Below are positions 1 to 6,876 of a stretch of 64,000 bases of DNA, piece after piece. The position numbers and the translations under genes are program-made. Numbering within the stretch: the first letter of the stretch is position 1; the number at the start of each line of letters is the position of its first letter. Source of the stretch: Mycobacterium sp. IS-1264 (lineage in GTDB: Bacteria; Actinomycetota; Actinomycetes; Mycobacteriales; Mycobacteriaceae); contig NZ_MBES01000021.1 of assembly GCF_001954195.1 (NCBI RefSeq), forward strand, positions 98,255 through 162,254, in the 5' to 3' direction. Under the pieces are notes generated by a model, which saw nothing but the letters and a program-made list of their open reading frames with translations, was not told the DNA's origin and did not search any database.

Positions 1-234
1 CAGTTCGTGGGCAACGAATTCCGGGTCCGACCCGGGGTACTGCCGATCCGGCCCCCCGGTGTTCGGTGCGTACTCGCCGCCCGGTGACCCGTACCAGTCC
101 ATCTCGTAGTCGGGAAAACCACGGCTCTTGAACGGCTCACGCAGGAACGAGCGCAGGTCCTTGTTCGACGCAAAGAAGATGTGCACGCTGGCGTCGATCA
201 CCGGCATGCGGGTTCCGTCAGCGTGCTCGATCAC
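1..234 (-). CDS. Amidohydrolase family protein, N-terminal part (cut by window edge)
   Basis: This is the first 78 codons of a gene that runs out of the window at base 1. The GTG start at 234 has a GGAGGG ribosome site about 8 bases upstream. The N-terminus MPVIDASVHIFF begins around residue 10 and looks like the first metal-binding strand of the amidohydrolase-2 family (ACMSD-like metal hydrolases or decarboxylases), with the family D-x-x-x-H pattern; the following DYEMDWYGSPGGEY stretch is also seen in mycobacterial members as far as I recall. The catalytic residues further on lie outside the window, so the substrate is unknown. A 15-bp inverted repeat shared with other catabolic promoters in this window lies upstream at 405-419. 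Confidence 0.75.
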   Translation of the reverse strand, partial: MIEHADGTRMPVIDASVHIFFASNKDLRSFLREPFKSRGFPDYEMDWYGSPGGEYAPNTGGPDRQYPGSDPEFVAHEL

Positions 235-404
235 GGAAGCCGCCCTCCGGTAGCCAAAGCGAGTGAAGATCAGTCATATGATAGATAACCTAACATTCTG
301 ATCGGCCGTCGATCAATGCCTTTCCGGTAAGCGTTTCGGTTAAACATCGCCGCTGGTAGTGGGCTGTTTTTCCACCAGGTGGGCAAGTATCGTTCTTCAG
401 CCAG

Positions 405-419
405 GATAATACCATTCTC
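405..419. promoter_or_regulatory. Candidate operator, GAGAAT-type inverted repeat
   Basis: The plus strand reads GATAATACCATTCTC, a 15-base inverted repeat with one mismatched pair. It matches the perfect copies at 10389-10403 and 37926-37940. It lies in the 233-base gap upstream of the amidohydrolase gene, about 170 bases before that start, further than in the other copies. Regulator unknown. Confidence 0.45.
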
Positions 420-467
420 CCAGCCGTCGTCGAGCGCCGCGCGCGCCGCCGAAGTTGCCGGGACGGC

Positions 468-1373
468 TTAGTCCGGCGCCGCGTCGGCCCGGCCGACGGT
501 GACGCCCGCGGCCTTCTCCAGCGGTTTGATCACCGTCGTGAAATCGGAATCGGGACCCTGATCTCGCGCGGTCGTTTCCCAGAGCCGGCCGATCGTTTCG
601 GCAACGTCGGCGGGCACCCCAAGCGCCTTGGCTTCGTCGAGATACAGGCGCACATCCTTGAGCATCAGCCCGGTGGCGAAGCCGTAATCGAATGTTCGCG
701 GCAGGATGGCGCGGGGGAACTTGTCGCGACTTGCGCTGGTCGCACCCGAACCCGCGTTGAGCACCTCGATCATCACGCTGGGGTCGAGACCGGCCTTGAC
801 GCCCATCACCACGACTTCGGACGTCGCGGCCAAGACGTTGGCGGCCAGGATGTTGTTGACGAGCTTCATCGTCTGCGCCGAGCCCGGTTTGTCGCCGATG
901 TAGAACGGCCGGCCGATGGCCTCGAGTGCCGTTCGTATGACGTCGAATTCGTTGCGTGGGCCGGACACCATGACGGCGAGCGCTCCCTTTGCGGCTCCGC
1001 CGACCCCGCCGCTGACGGGGCTGTCGATCGCAACGATGTTCCGTGCGGCCAGACGATCATGGATTCGCACGGCCGTCTGGCTCCCGACGGTTGACACGTC
1101 GACATAGCGCCTGACCCGCGCGCCCTCAATCACTCCTTGCGCGCCCGTCGCGACTTCGAGTGACGCGGCGGGCGTGGGAAGGCTGGCCATCACGGTCTCG
1201 GTCCGGTCGGCGACCTCTTTGACCGACGACGCGGCGTGGGCCCCGAGCGCGACAACGCGCTCGAGCGCGTCGCCGCGAGTGTCGAAGGCGACGACGTCGT
1301 GATGCTCCTGGAGCAGCCGACGAGCCATGGGAAAACCCATGTTGCCCAGCCCGATGAACCCGAGCTGCGTCAT
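468..1373 (-). CDS. NAD(P)-dependent oxidoreductase, 3-hydroxyisobutyrate dehydrogenase family
   Basis: The 301-residue product is a full-length beta-hydroxyacid dehydrogenase. The N-terminal Rossmann motif GLGNMG lies at residues 8-13, the substrate loop DSPVSGGVGGA near 117-127, and the catalytic lysine with its asparagine in KLVNN at 170-174. These enzymes oxidise 3-hydroxy acids such as 3-hydroxyisobutyrate or tartronate semialdehyde with NAD(P); the exact substrate cannot be read here. The start overlaps the stop of the upstream carboxymuconolactone decarboxylase-like gene by ATGA, so it is the third gene of an ALDH-CMD-dehydrogenase operon that is probably controlled by the divergent TetR gene at 3273. 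Confidence 0.85.
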   Translation of the reverse strand: MTQLGFIGLGNMGFPMARRLLQEHHDVVAFDTRGDALERVVALGAHAASSVKEVADRTETVMASLPTPAASLEVATGAQGVIEGARVRRYVDVSTVGSQTAVRIHDRLAARNIVAIDSPVSGGVGGAAKGALAVMVSGPRNEFDVIRTALEAIGRPFYIGDKPGSAQTMKLVNNILAANVLAATSEVVVMGVKAGLDPSVMIEVLNAGSGATSASRDKFPRAILPRTFDYGFATGLMLKDVRLYLDEAKALGVPADVAETIGRLWETTARDQGPDSDFTTVIKPLEKAAGVTVGRADAAPD

Positions 1374-1759
1374 CGGTCCGAGGTCTTGTCGATTTCGGCG
1401 AATGCTTCGCGGGCGATACGAAAGCTGTCGACGGCGGCCGGCATGCCGGCATAGATCGCGACCTGCAGAAAGATCTCGCGGATCTCTTCCCGACTGACGC
1501 CGTTGGTGAGCGCCGCCTTGACGTGGGTTCGCAATTCGTTAGGCCGGTTGAGCACCGAGATCATCGCCAAGTTGAGCATGCTGCGGGTCTTGCGGGGCAG
1601 CTGTTCACGGCCCCACACCGCACCCCAGCAGTATTCGGTGAGGAGATCCTGCAGGGGTTTGGTGAAGTCATCGGCGTTGGCCAATGCCTGATTGACATAC
1701 TCCTCGCCCAGTACTGCGGAGCGAATCTGCAGCCCGCGCCGGTAGGTGTCGGGATCCAA
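1370..1759 (-). CDS. Carboxymuconolactone decarboxylase family protein
   Basis: The 129-residue product has the length and pattern of gamma-carboxymuconolactone decarboxylase (CMD) proteins: the EYCWGAVWGR segment, the RSMLNLAMI helix and a C-terminal GVSREEIREIFLQVAIYAG motif. It lacks the CxxC pair of the AhpD peroxidase branch, so it belongs with the decarboxylase-like branch. Family members are small all-helical cytoplasmic proteins, often in aromatic or lactone catabolic operons. It lies between an aldehyde dehydrogenase and a hydroxyacid dehydrogenase on one transcript; a specific reaction cannot be assigned. Confidence 0.82.
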   Translation of the reverse strand: MDPDTYRRGLQIRSAVLGEEYVNQALANADDFTKPLQDLLTEYCWGAVWGREQLPRKTRSMLNLAMISVLNRPNELRTHVKAALTNGVSREEIREIFLQVAIYAGMPAAVDSFRIAREAFAEIDKTSDR

Positions 1760-1776
1760 TGGTGTTCTCCTTTACC

Positions 1777-3204
1777 TCATTCCAGCCGCACGACGACCGT
1801 CTTGGTGGTCGTAAAGGTGTCGAGCGCTTGGTAACCCTTCTCGCGGCCGTACCCTGACTTCTTGAAGCCCCCGAACGGCAGCTCCACGCCGCCGCCGGCG
1901 CCGTAGGTGTTGACGTAGACCTGTCCCGCCTGGATCTCGGCGGCGAGCCGGTGGGCGCGGGACAGGTCGGTGGTCCACACCGCGGCGATCAACCCATATT
2001 GCGTGCCGTTGGCCAGGCTGATTGCCTCGTCCTCGTCGAAGAATCTGTTGACGGTGAGCACCGGACCAAAGATCTCCTCCTGCGCGATCGGCGAGGCGGG
2101 ATCGACGTCGGCGATCACGGTCGGAGCGAAATATGCACCATCGGCAAGCCGTGCGTCCTCCGGCGGGCCTCCGCCGCAACGGATTTCGCCCTTGATGTCG
2201 CCGCCGACCATCGATTGCACCCGTTGCTGCTGCTTGTGCGAGATCAGCGGTCCGAGATCGCGGTCGTCGATGCCGGGGCCAATCGTCGCCGACTCCATGA
2301 GCCGGCAGACCGTGTCCACCAAGTTGTCGTGAATCGAATCATGGGCCAGTAGCCGCGAGCCGGCCGAGCAGGTTTGACCGGCGTTCTGCAGGATCGCCTT
2401 GACGATCGACTCGGCGGCGCGGTCCAGATGCGCGTCGGGGAAAACTATTTGCGGCGATTTCCCGCCCAGTTCCAGGGTCGTCGGCACCACCCGGTCGGCG
2501 GCCGCATGGGCGACCACCGAGCCGATCTGGGTCGATCCGACAAAGCCCAGATGGTCGACCTCGGGGTGTGCGGTCAGGGCGGCGCCGGCTTCGGCGCCGA
2601 TTCCCGTCACCACGTTGAAGACGCCATGCGGTAGGCCGGCCTGAACCGCGAGCCGGGCCAATTCCACTGCGGTGCGCGGTGTTTCATCCGCCGGTTTGAC
2701 CACCGCGCAATTGCCCACCGCAATCGCCGGAGCCACGGCGCGGGCCAGCAGTTGCATCGGGTAGTTCCAGGCGACGATGTGACCGGTGACTCCGAAAGGT
2801 TCGCGTCGGGTATACGCGTGCAGATCCATTGACAGCGGGATGGTTTGGCCGTAGTAGCTGTCGATCGCGTGCCCGTAGAAACGGAAGTACCGAGCGGCGA
2901 CCGTCGCGTCCGCGCGCGCCTGGCTCAACGGCTTTCCGGTGTCCTCGCTTTCGATCCGGGCCAACCGCTCGTGATCATGGTCGATGAGATCGGCGACCCG
3001 CGTCAGCAGGGTCGCGCGTTCCGCCGGTGAAACGCCCCGCCAAGACTGCAGGGCCGGACGCGCCGCTGTCACCGCGCGATCGACTTCGTCTGTGCCGCCG
3101 CGCGCCACCGGTCCCAGCGATCGGCCGGTAGCCGGGTCGATGTTGTCGTACAGGTCCGCCGAGGCCACCGATTCGCCATCGATGAACGACTGTGTGATGG
3201 TCAC
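1777..3204 (-). CDS. Aldehyde dehydrogenase
   Basis: From the GTG at 3204 the product is 475 residues, the usual size for NAD(P)-dependent aldehyde dehydrogenases. It shows the catalytic glutamate in ELGGKSP near residue 245, the nucleophilic cysteine in GQTCSAG near 279 and the EEIFGPVL motif. I chose 3204 (preceded by CAGGGG) over the longer reading from 3282, because the longer form would run through the divergent TetR promoter and adds a non-homologous tail. It is the first gene of an operon with the CMD-like and hydroxyacid dehydrogenase genes and oxidises an unknown aldehyde to its acid. Confidence 0.88.
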   Translation of the reverse strand: MTITQSFIDGESVASADLYDNIDPATGRSLGPVARGGTDEVDRAVTAARPALQSWRGVSPAERATLLTRVADLIDHDHERLARIESEDTGKPLSQARADATVAARYFRFYGHAIDSYYGQTIPLSMDLHAYTRREPFGVTGHIVAWNYPMQLLARAVAPAIAVGNCAVVKPADETPRTAVELARLAVQAGLPHGVFNVVTGIGAEAGAALTAHPEVDHLGFVGSTQIGSVVAHAAADRVVPTTLELGGKSPQIVFPDAHLDRAAESIVKAILQNAGQTCSAGSRLLAHDSIHDNLVDTVCRLMESATIGPGIDDRDLGPLISHKQQQRVQSMVGGDIKGEIRCGGGPPEDARLADGAYFAPTVIADVDPASPIAQEEIFGPVLTVNRFFDEDEAISLANGTQYGLIAAVWTTDLSRAHRLAAEIQAGQVYVNTYGAGGGVELPFGGFKKSGYGREKGYQALDTFTTTKTVVVRLE

Positions 3205-3243
3205 GGTGACCCCTGACTGTCGTGCGTCGCGCCAACGATTATT

Positions 3244-3265
3244 TATACGACACTGTATATATACT
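3244..3265. promoter_or_regulatory. Divergent ALDH/TetR promoter with candidate TetR operator
   Basis: TATAC-GACACT-GTATA at 3244-3259 is a perfect 5+5 inverted repeat. It runs directly into a good -10 box, TATACT at 3260-3265, on the plus strand. The expected transcription start falls at about 3272, at the GTG of the TetR gene. Outer half-sites TGTCGT (3218-3223), ACGACA (3247-3252) and GTCGT (3270-3274) add further symmetry. The location suggests TetR autoregulation and repression of the ALDH operon. A related 16-mer lies at 6832-6847. Confidence 0.6.
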
Positions 3266-3272
3266 TTGCGTC

Positions 3273-3905
3273 GTGGTGACAACGACTCGGCGCGGACGGC
3301 CGACTCAGGCCGAGGCCAAGAAGCTACACCAGAAGTTGCGCAAGGCCGCCGTGGCGACGTTCGTCAAGTATGGCTACGACGGGGCCACCATGGAAGCGAT
3401 CGCCAGAGCGGCCGGCATCACGCGGCGCACTCTCTATGCTCGCTATCCCGACAAACGCGCAGTCTTCGTCGACGTCATTCCCTGGGCGCTGACGCGCAGG
3501 ACCGAGCGCGAAGCGGACAACGACATCGACGAACGCGACCTGCGCGCCTCCCTGATCGCACTCGGCCGGGCCGGACTCGCCCGCGCCATCGACCCGGACA
3601 TCGTGCGTCTGACACGCATTGCCATGAGCGAGTCGGCGCGGTTTCCCGAGTTCGCGGTCAGTGCGCACTCGATGACCTGGTCGCCACGCCACCGGCAGGT
3701 CATGGATCTGCTGCGACGCCACCAGGAGAACGGAAGCATCACGGTTGACGACCTGGAGCTAACCGCGGGCCACTTCATTGCGATGATCGAGCATCTACCC
3801 GCGCGACTGGCGGACTGCGGTATCTACCGCAGCGCCGACGAGGAGGAGCGGCACTTGCAGCACGCGGTCGATTTGTTCCTGCGCGGCGTCCAGCCCCGCG
3901 ACTGA
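3273..3905 (+). CDS. TetR/AcrR family transcriptional regulator
   Basis: The product of about 210 residues has a typical TetR DNA-binding domain: the helix-turn-helix AIARAAGITRRTLYARYPDK follows the first helix near residues 35-55, and a variable ligand-binding half follows. GTG at 3273 or 3276 is the likely start, because a TATACT box at 3260-3265 would start the mRNA at or within a base of it, giving a leaderless transcript; no ribosome site is present. It is divergent from the aldehyde dehydrogenase operon, which it probably represses, and is followed after 11 bases by a hydrolase gene in the same direction. Confidence 0.85.
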   Translation: MVTTTRRGRPTQAEAKKLHQKLRKAAVATFVKYGYDGATMEAIARAAGITRRTLYARYPDKRAVFVDVIPWALTRRTEREADNDIDERDLRASLIALGRAGLARAIDPDIVRLTRIAMSESARFPEFAVSAHSMTWSPRHRQVMDLLRRHQENGSITVDDLELTAGHFIAMIEHLPARLADCGIYRSADEEERHLQHAVDLFLRGVQPRD

Positions 3906-3916
3906 GGTCTCCCGCA

Positions 3917-4663
3917 ATGGCGTGGCCCGGTCTTGTGCTGGTGCACGGTGGCGCGCACGCCGCCGACTGCTGGGATCTGACCGTTGCCGAATTGGCCAGG
4001 CAGGCACCCGAATTGCGGGTCCTCGCGGTTGATCTGCCCGGCCGCGCCGGCAAGCCGGCGAATTTGGCGATCGTCACCGTCAGCGACTGGGTGAACTCCG
4101 CCGTAGCCGACATCGAGGACGCCGGGTTGGGCGAGGTTGTGGTCGTTGGGCATTCGATGGCGGGGCTCACCGTCCCGGGCATCGTCGCCAAGCTCGGGGC
4201 AGCGCGGGTGCGCGAGATGGTCCTGTTGGCGGCGTTCGTCCCACCGCAGGGCAAGTCGATCGTGGACACTCTGCGCGGGCCGCTTGCTCCGGTGGCGCGC
4301 TCGGCCCGCTGGATCGAAAGAAGGTCGTTCCCAATGCCTCCCGCTCTGGCGCGTTACGCATTCTGCAATGGCATGACGCGTGAGCAGCGGAGGCTAACGC
4401 TGTCGCGACTGTGCATGGAATCGCCGAACGTGATTTTCGAGCCAGCCGATCGCAGCGACCTGCCCGCCGACGTTCCGCGGACGTGGATCATGACGCTGGA
4501 TGATCGAGCGCTGTCGGTACGTCAGCAGCTGTACGCGATCAAATCGCTCGGCGGCGTCGACACCATGATTTGCCTCGACAGCTGCCACGACGTGATGTTC
4601 TCCGACCCCGCGCGCTTGGCCACCATCTTGGCGCGACGCTGCCGAGCGCACGCCGACAACTAG
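3917..4663 (+). CDS. Alpha/beta hydrolase
   Basis: The 248-residue product is a compact alpha/beta hydrolase. It has the oxyanion segment LVHGGAH at residues 8-14, the nucleophile elbow GHSMAG with Ser80, and a likely catalytic histidine in the C-terminal SCHDVMFSDP. This layout resembles the plant-esterase/hydroxynitrile-lyase-like branch (SABP2 type), which hydrolyses small esters. It lies 11 bases after the TetR gene and is probably cotranscribed with it. The substrate is unknown, but the neighbouring aldehyde dehydrogenase operon suggests a carbonyl or ester compound. Confidence 0.8.
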   Translation: MAWPGLVLVHGGAHAADCWDLTVAELARQAPELRVLAVDLPGRAGKPANLAIVTVSDWVNSAVADIEDAGLGEVVVVGHSMAGLTVPGIVAKLGAARVREMVLLAAFVPPQGKSIVDTLRGPLAPVARSARWIERRSFPMPPALARYAFCNGMTREQRRLTLSRLCMESPNVIFEPADRSDLPADVPRTWIMTLDDRALSVRQQLYAIKSLGGVDTMICLDSCHDVMFSDPARLATILARRCRAHADN

Positions 4664-4684
4664 GACAGGGCTTTCGCTGAAATT

Positions 4685-4708
4685 TGTCATTGACATTTGT
4701 CAGTGATG
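4685..4708. promoter_or_regulatory. Cluster of TGTCA/TGACA half-sites, candidate TetR operator
   Basis: TGTCA (4685-4689), TGACA (4691-4695), TGTCA (4698-4702) and TGATG (4704-4708) follow one another, forming two overlapping inverted repeats with 1- and 2-base centres. The middle element also contains TTGACA (4690-4695), a consensus -35 box. The site overlaps the start of the TetR gene that follows, so autoregulation is likely. Confidence 0.55.
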
Positions 4709-5335
4709 AGTTCACGATTGCAAGCAATGACTACCGATGCGAAGCCACGCGGACGGCAAGCGCAGCGACTCGAGACGCGCCAGCGCGTCTACGACGCCGC
4801 GCTGGCCGAGTTCAAACGGGCGGGCGTAGCGGACGCCGATATCGGCGCGATCATCTCCGCGGCGGGCATCGCCCGCGGGACGTTCTACTTCCATTTCCCG
4901 ACCAAAGAGCACGTGCTCGAGGAGGTCGAGCGCAACCTCGTCACGCGGCTCGCCGGCGACCTGGGCCGCTTCGTCGCGGCCGAGCCCGACCTGTGGTCGA
5001 CCCTGTCGGAGGTGGTACGCCTGGTGGTGGCGGCGGAATCCCGACTGGGCACACGCCTATTCAGAGATGTTCTGGCTCTGCATTTTTCCCAGACTCGCCC
5101 GCCCGGATTCGGCAAACCGACGGACCATCCACTGGTCGCACTCGTCGCTCAAGAGATCAGGCGGGCGCAGCAGCACGGTGCGGCCCATCCGGACGCCGAC
5201 CCCGAAAACAGCGCGCTCTTCTTCTTGCTGGGGTGCTACGCGCTACTCGTTACCAACCACGACTCCAAGCCCGCCCGTGGTCGTGTTCTCGACGAGTTCG
5301 TCGCCAGCACGCGACGCGGTCTCGAGGCCAGGTAA
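4706..5335 (+). CDS. TetR/AcrR family transcriptional regulator
   Basis: The product is 209 residues from ATG 4706, or 202 from ATG 4727; neither has a clear ribosome site, and TTG 4697 and GTG 4703 are also in frame. The helix-turn-helix GAIISAAGIARGTFYFHFPTK lies around residues 45-65, the standard TetR recognition region. The C-terminal half carries a YALLVTNHD segment of the ligand-binding domain. The gene is followed after 38 bases by the four membrane-protein genes at 5374-6812, which it may regulate through the TGTCA sites over its own start. Confidence 0.82.
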   Translation: MSSRLQAMTTDAKPRGRQAQRLETRQRVYDAALAEFKRAGVADADIGAIISAAGIARGTFYFHFPTKEHVLEEVERNLVTRLAGDLGRFVAAEPDLWSTLSEVVRLVVAAESRLGTRLFRDVLALHFSQTRPPGFGKPTDHPLVALVAQEIRRAQQHGAAHPDADPENSALFFLLGCYALLVTNHDSKPARGRVLDEFVASTRRGLEAR

Positions 5336-5373
5336 CCCGACCGGGCGTCAATCCAACGATTGGAGGTTCGACC

Positions 5374-5472
5374 GTGTGGCAGGAATTGGTATGCCTCGCC
5401 TTCGGATGGGGCGCAGCCGCTGCGCTGGTTGGTTTTTGGTACTACGTGATGCGCGGCATCGGCACTTTCTAG
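5374..5472 (+). CDS. Very small single-span membrane protein (32 aa)
   Basis: A GTG at 5374 follows a GGAGG ribosome site (5362-5366) at normal spacing and opens a 32-residue reading frame. The product is almost entirely hydrophobic between residues 4 and 24, with an aromatic-rich GFWYYVMRGIGTF end, and has the look of a one-span membrane subunit. It was found by following the ribosome site and is too short for a usual gene caller. It is the first of four closely spaced genes. No family was recognised; expression is an inference from the ribosome site and tight spacing. Confidence 0.55.
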   Translation: MWQELVCLAFGWGAAAALVGFWYYVMRGIGTF

Positions 5473-5489
5473 GGAAAGGGTGACCACCT

Positions 5490-5609
5490 GTGAACGAGAG
5501 GGAACGGCAGCGAAAGCGGGCACTGATCGTCTTTCAGATCTTCATCTACGGCTATCTGTTGCTCATGTTCGGCATCCAACTGTCGATGTGGGCGACCCGG
5601 AACTGGTAG
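5490..5609 (+). CDS. Very small single-span membrane protein (39 aa)
   Basis: GTG 5490 opens a 39-residue frame, 17 bases after the previous small gene; GGGAAAGGG upstream is a possible ribosome site. Residues 1-10 are strongly charged (NERERQRKR), followed by one hydrophobic span of about 20 residues (IVFQIFIYGYLLLMFGIQL) and the end WATRNW. The positive-inside rule predicts a cytoplasmic N-terminus. The stop codon overlaps the AGGAGGAA ribosome site of the next gene, which points to translation coupling. No family was recognised. Confidence 0.55.
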   Translation: MNERERQRKRALIVFQIFIYGYLLLMFGIQLSMWATRNW

Positions 5610-5617
5610 GAGGAAAC

Positions 5618-6352
5618 GTGAATTCACCACTGGCCAACCGCCTTTCCGGCAGAAGCCAAGACACGGTCACTGCAGCCGTCCCATCGATGTCACTGGATGA
5701 CCACCTGGAGCAGAGTCGCTCGGCGCAACGCCGCGCCGACAAGTGGCTGATAGCCGGGACGTTGCTGATGGGAGCCAACGTGCCGGGCATCTTCGGCCTG
5801 CCCTTGTTCCTGTACGGGTTGGCGTTGCTTCGGCGGGCGCTGAAATCGGGCCTGTCGGTGCGCCCGATCATGGTCACGTTGATCGGCTACCTGGTCATCC
5901 TGGATGCGGGCCTCAACCTGCAGGGCTGGATCCTCGATATGGTCGCCAACCACACGCTCGTCTACCGGGTCCTATATACGGGATGGGGCAACGCTTTTGA
6001 CGCCGGGTACTTCTGGCACTACAACCAGCTTTGGATCGGTGGGGCCAGCGCGCCGGGGGAGAAGGGTTGGGAAGTCGCCCTCATCCTGACCGTGTTTCCA
6101 ATGCGCATCGCGGCGGCCATCGCTTTCCTGCAGATGAAGCGATGGGGCCACCAGTGGCTGCTGGTGACGTGTTGGTTCGGGGTGGTGATCTGGATCGGCT
6201 ACGTGATGAACATGACCGTGTATGCCGATGTTCGTTATGCCGGAGTGGTTTTCCCGGTCTTGGGCTGGTGGATCTACGACATCATGTACATCACCCCGTT
6301 CCTCGCGATTCCGTATCTGCACACCGTCAATCGCGAAATCTTTTCGGACTAA
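5618..6352 (+). CDS. Multi-span membrane protein of unknown function (244 aa)
   Basis: The start is GTG 5618, directly behind a strong AGGAGGAA ribosome site; a longer frame exists upstream but would swallow the 39-codon gene. A soluble, charged stretch of about 45 residues is followed by five or six hydrophobic segments (around residues 45-75, 85-110, 150-170, 180-200 and 210-235). The loops carry conserved-looking aromatic and histidine residues ([21 protein letters not shown]). No catalytic motif or named family was recognised. Its position among two micro-proteins and a one-span protein suggests the core subunit of a small membrane complex. Confidence 0.72.
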   Translation: MNSPLANRLSGRSQDTVTAAVPSMSLDDHLEQSRSAQRRADKWLIAGTLLMGANVPGIFGLPLFLYGLALLRRALKSGLSVRPIMVTLIGYLVILDAGLNLQGWILDMVANHTLVYRVLYTGWGNAFDAGYFWHYNQLWIGGASAPGEKGWEVALILTVFPMRIAAAIAFLQMKRWGHQWLLVTCWFGVVIWIGYVMNMTVYADVRYAGVVFPVLGWWIYDIMYITPFLAIPYLHTVNREIFSD

Positions 6353-6362
6353 GGAGAATCCA

Positions 6363-6812
6363 ATGATCACACCGGAGAGCGAGTCGCCGGATGTCGCCGC
6401 GACCGAGGACTTGCCCATGGGCACCACCAAAGAGTATGCGCGCCTGCACAAGTGGCTGAGGCGCGGCATCATGGTTTGTCTGGTCGGGCTCGTCATCGAG
6501 GGCGCCTTCACCCTGCCATTTTTGGCCGTCTGGTACGGCTATCCGACCCTGAGCTTCCGCGACATCTGCAGTGAGCTGATGAAGGTGCGGTACAACAACG
6601 AGTCGCTGGAATGCCAGTACCCCTACCCGTTCCCCGGCCCACCGCTCCATGGCGCGCCGGAGGGCGCAGGCATCACCACGGCGAAGGACACATGGGGAAT
6701 CCAACCCGTACCGCAATACCCACGGCTCGGGTTCCGTGAGCTGGTCAGAATCCACGACCAGCGCATTGCCCGGCAGCAAGCAGAGCGCAGCGCTGCGGCC
6801 CCACATCCCTGA
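6363..6812 (+). CDS. Single-span membrane-anchored protein of unknown function (149 aa)
   Basis: ATG 6363 follows AAGGAGAA, 10 bases after the multi-span gene. The first 45 residues are polar, one hydrophobic span lies around residues 38-60 ([21 protein letters not shown]), and the remaining 90 residues are hydrophilic and proline-rich with two cysteines (ICSELM and [13 protein letters not shown]). The tail probably faces the periplasm, where the cysteines could pair. No family was recognised. It closes the four-gene unit that begins at 5374. Confidence 0.72.
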   Translation: MITPESESPDVAATEDLPMGTTKEYARLHKWLRRGIMVCLVGLVIEGAFTLPFLAVWYGYPTLSFRDICSELMKVRYNNESLECQYPYPFPGPPLHGAPEGAGITTAKDTWGIQPVPQYPRLGFRELVRIHDQRIARQQAERSAAAPHP

Positions 6813-6831
6813 CCCGAACGTCGGACAATAA

Positions 6832-6847
6832 TATACAATCGTGTGTA
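6832..6847. promoter_or_regulatory. Promoter of the LuxE/LuxC operon with TATAC-N6-GTGTA repeat
   Basis: TATAC-AATCGT-GTGTA has the same length, spacing and half-sites (one base different) as the perfect repeat in the TetR promoter at 3244-3259. It overlaps a good -10 box, TACAAT at 6834-6839. The operon start codon at 6877 has GAGGAG just upstream. The regulator is inferred, not shown. Confidence 0.5.
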
Positions 6848-6876
6848 CTTAATCCCGGTTCGACGAGGAGTCACGG

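Noticed and set aside
3205..3282. Longer N-terminus for the aldehyde dehydrogenase, from 3282
   Set aside because: It would cross the divergent promoter and add residues without family similarity; GTG 3204 fits better.
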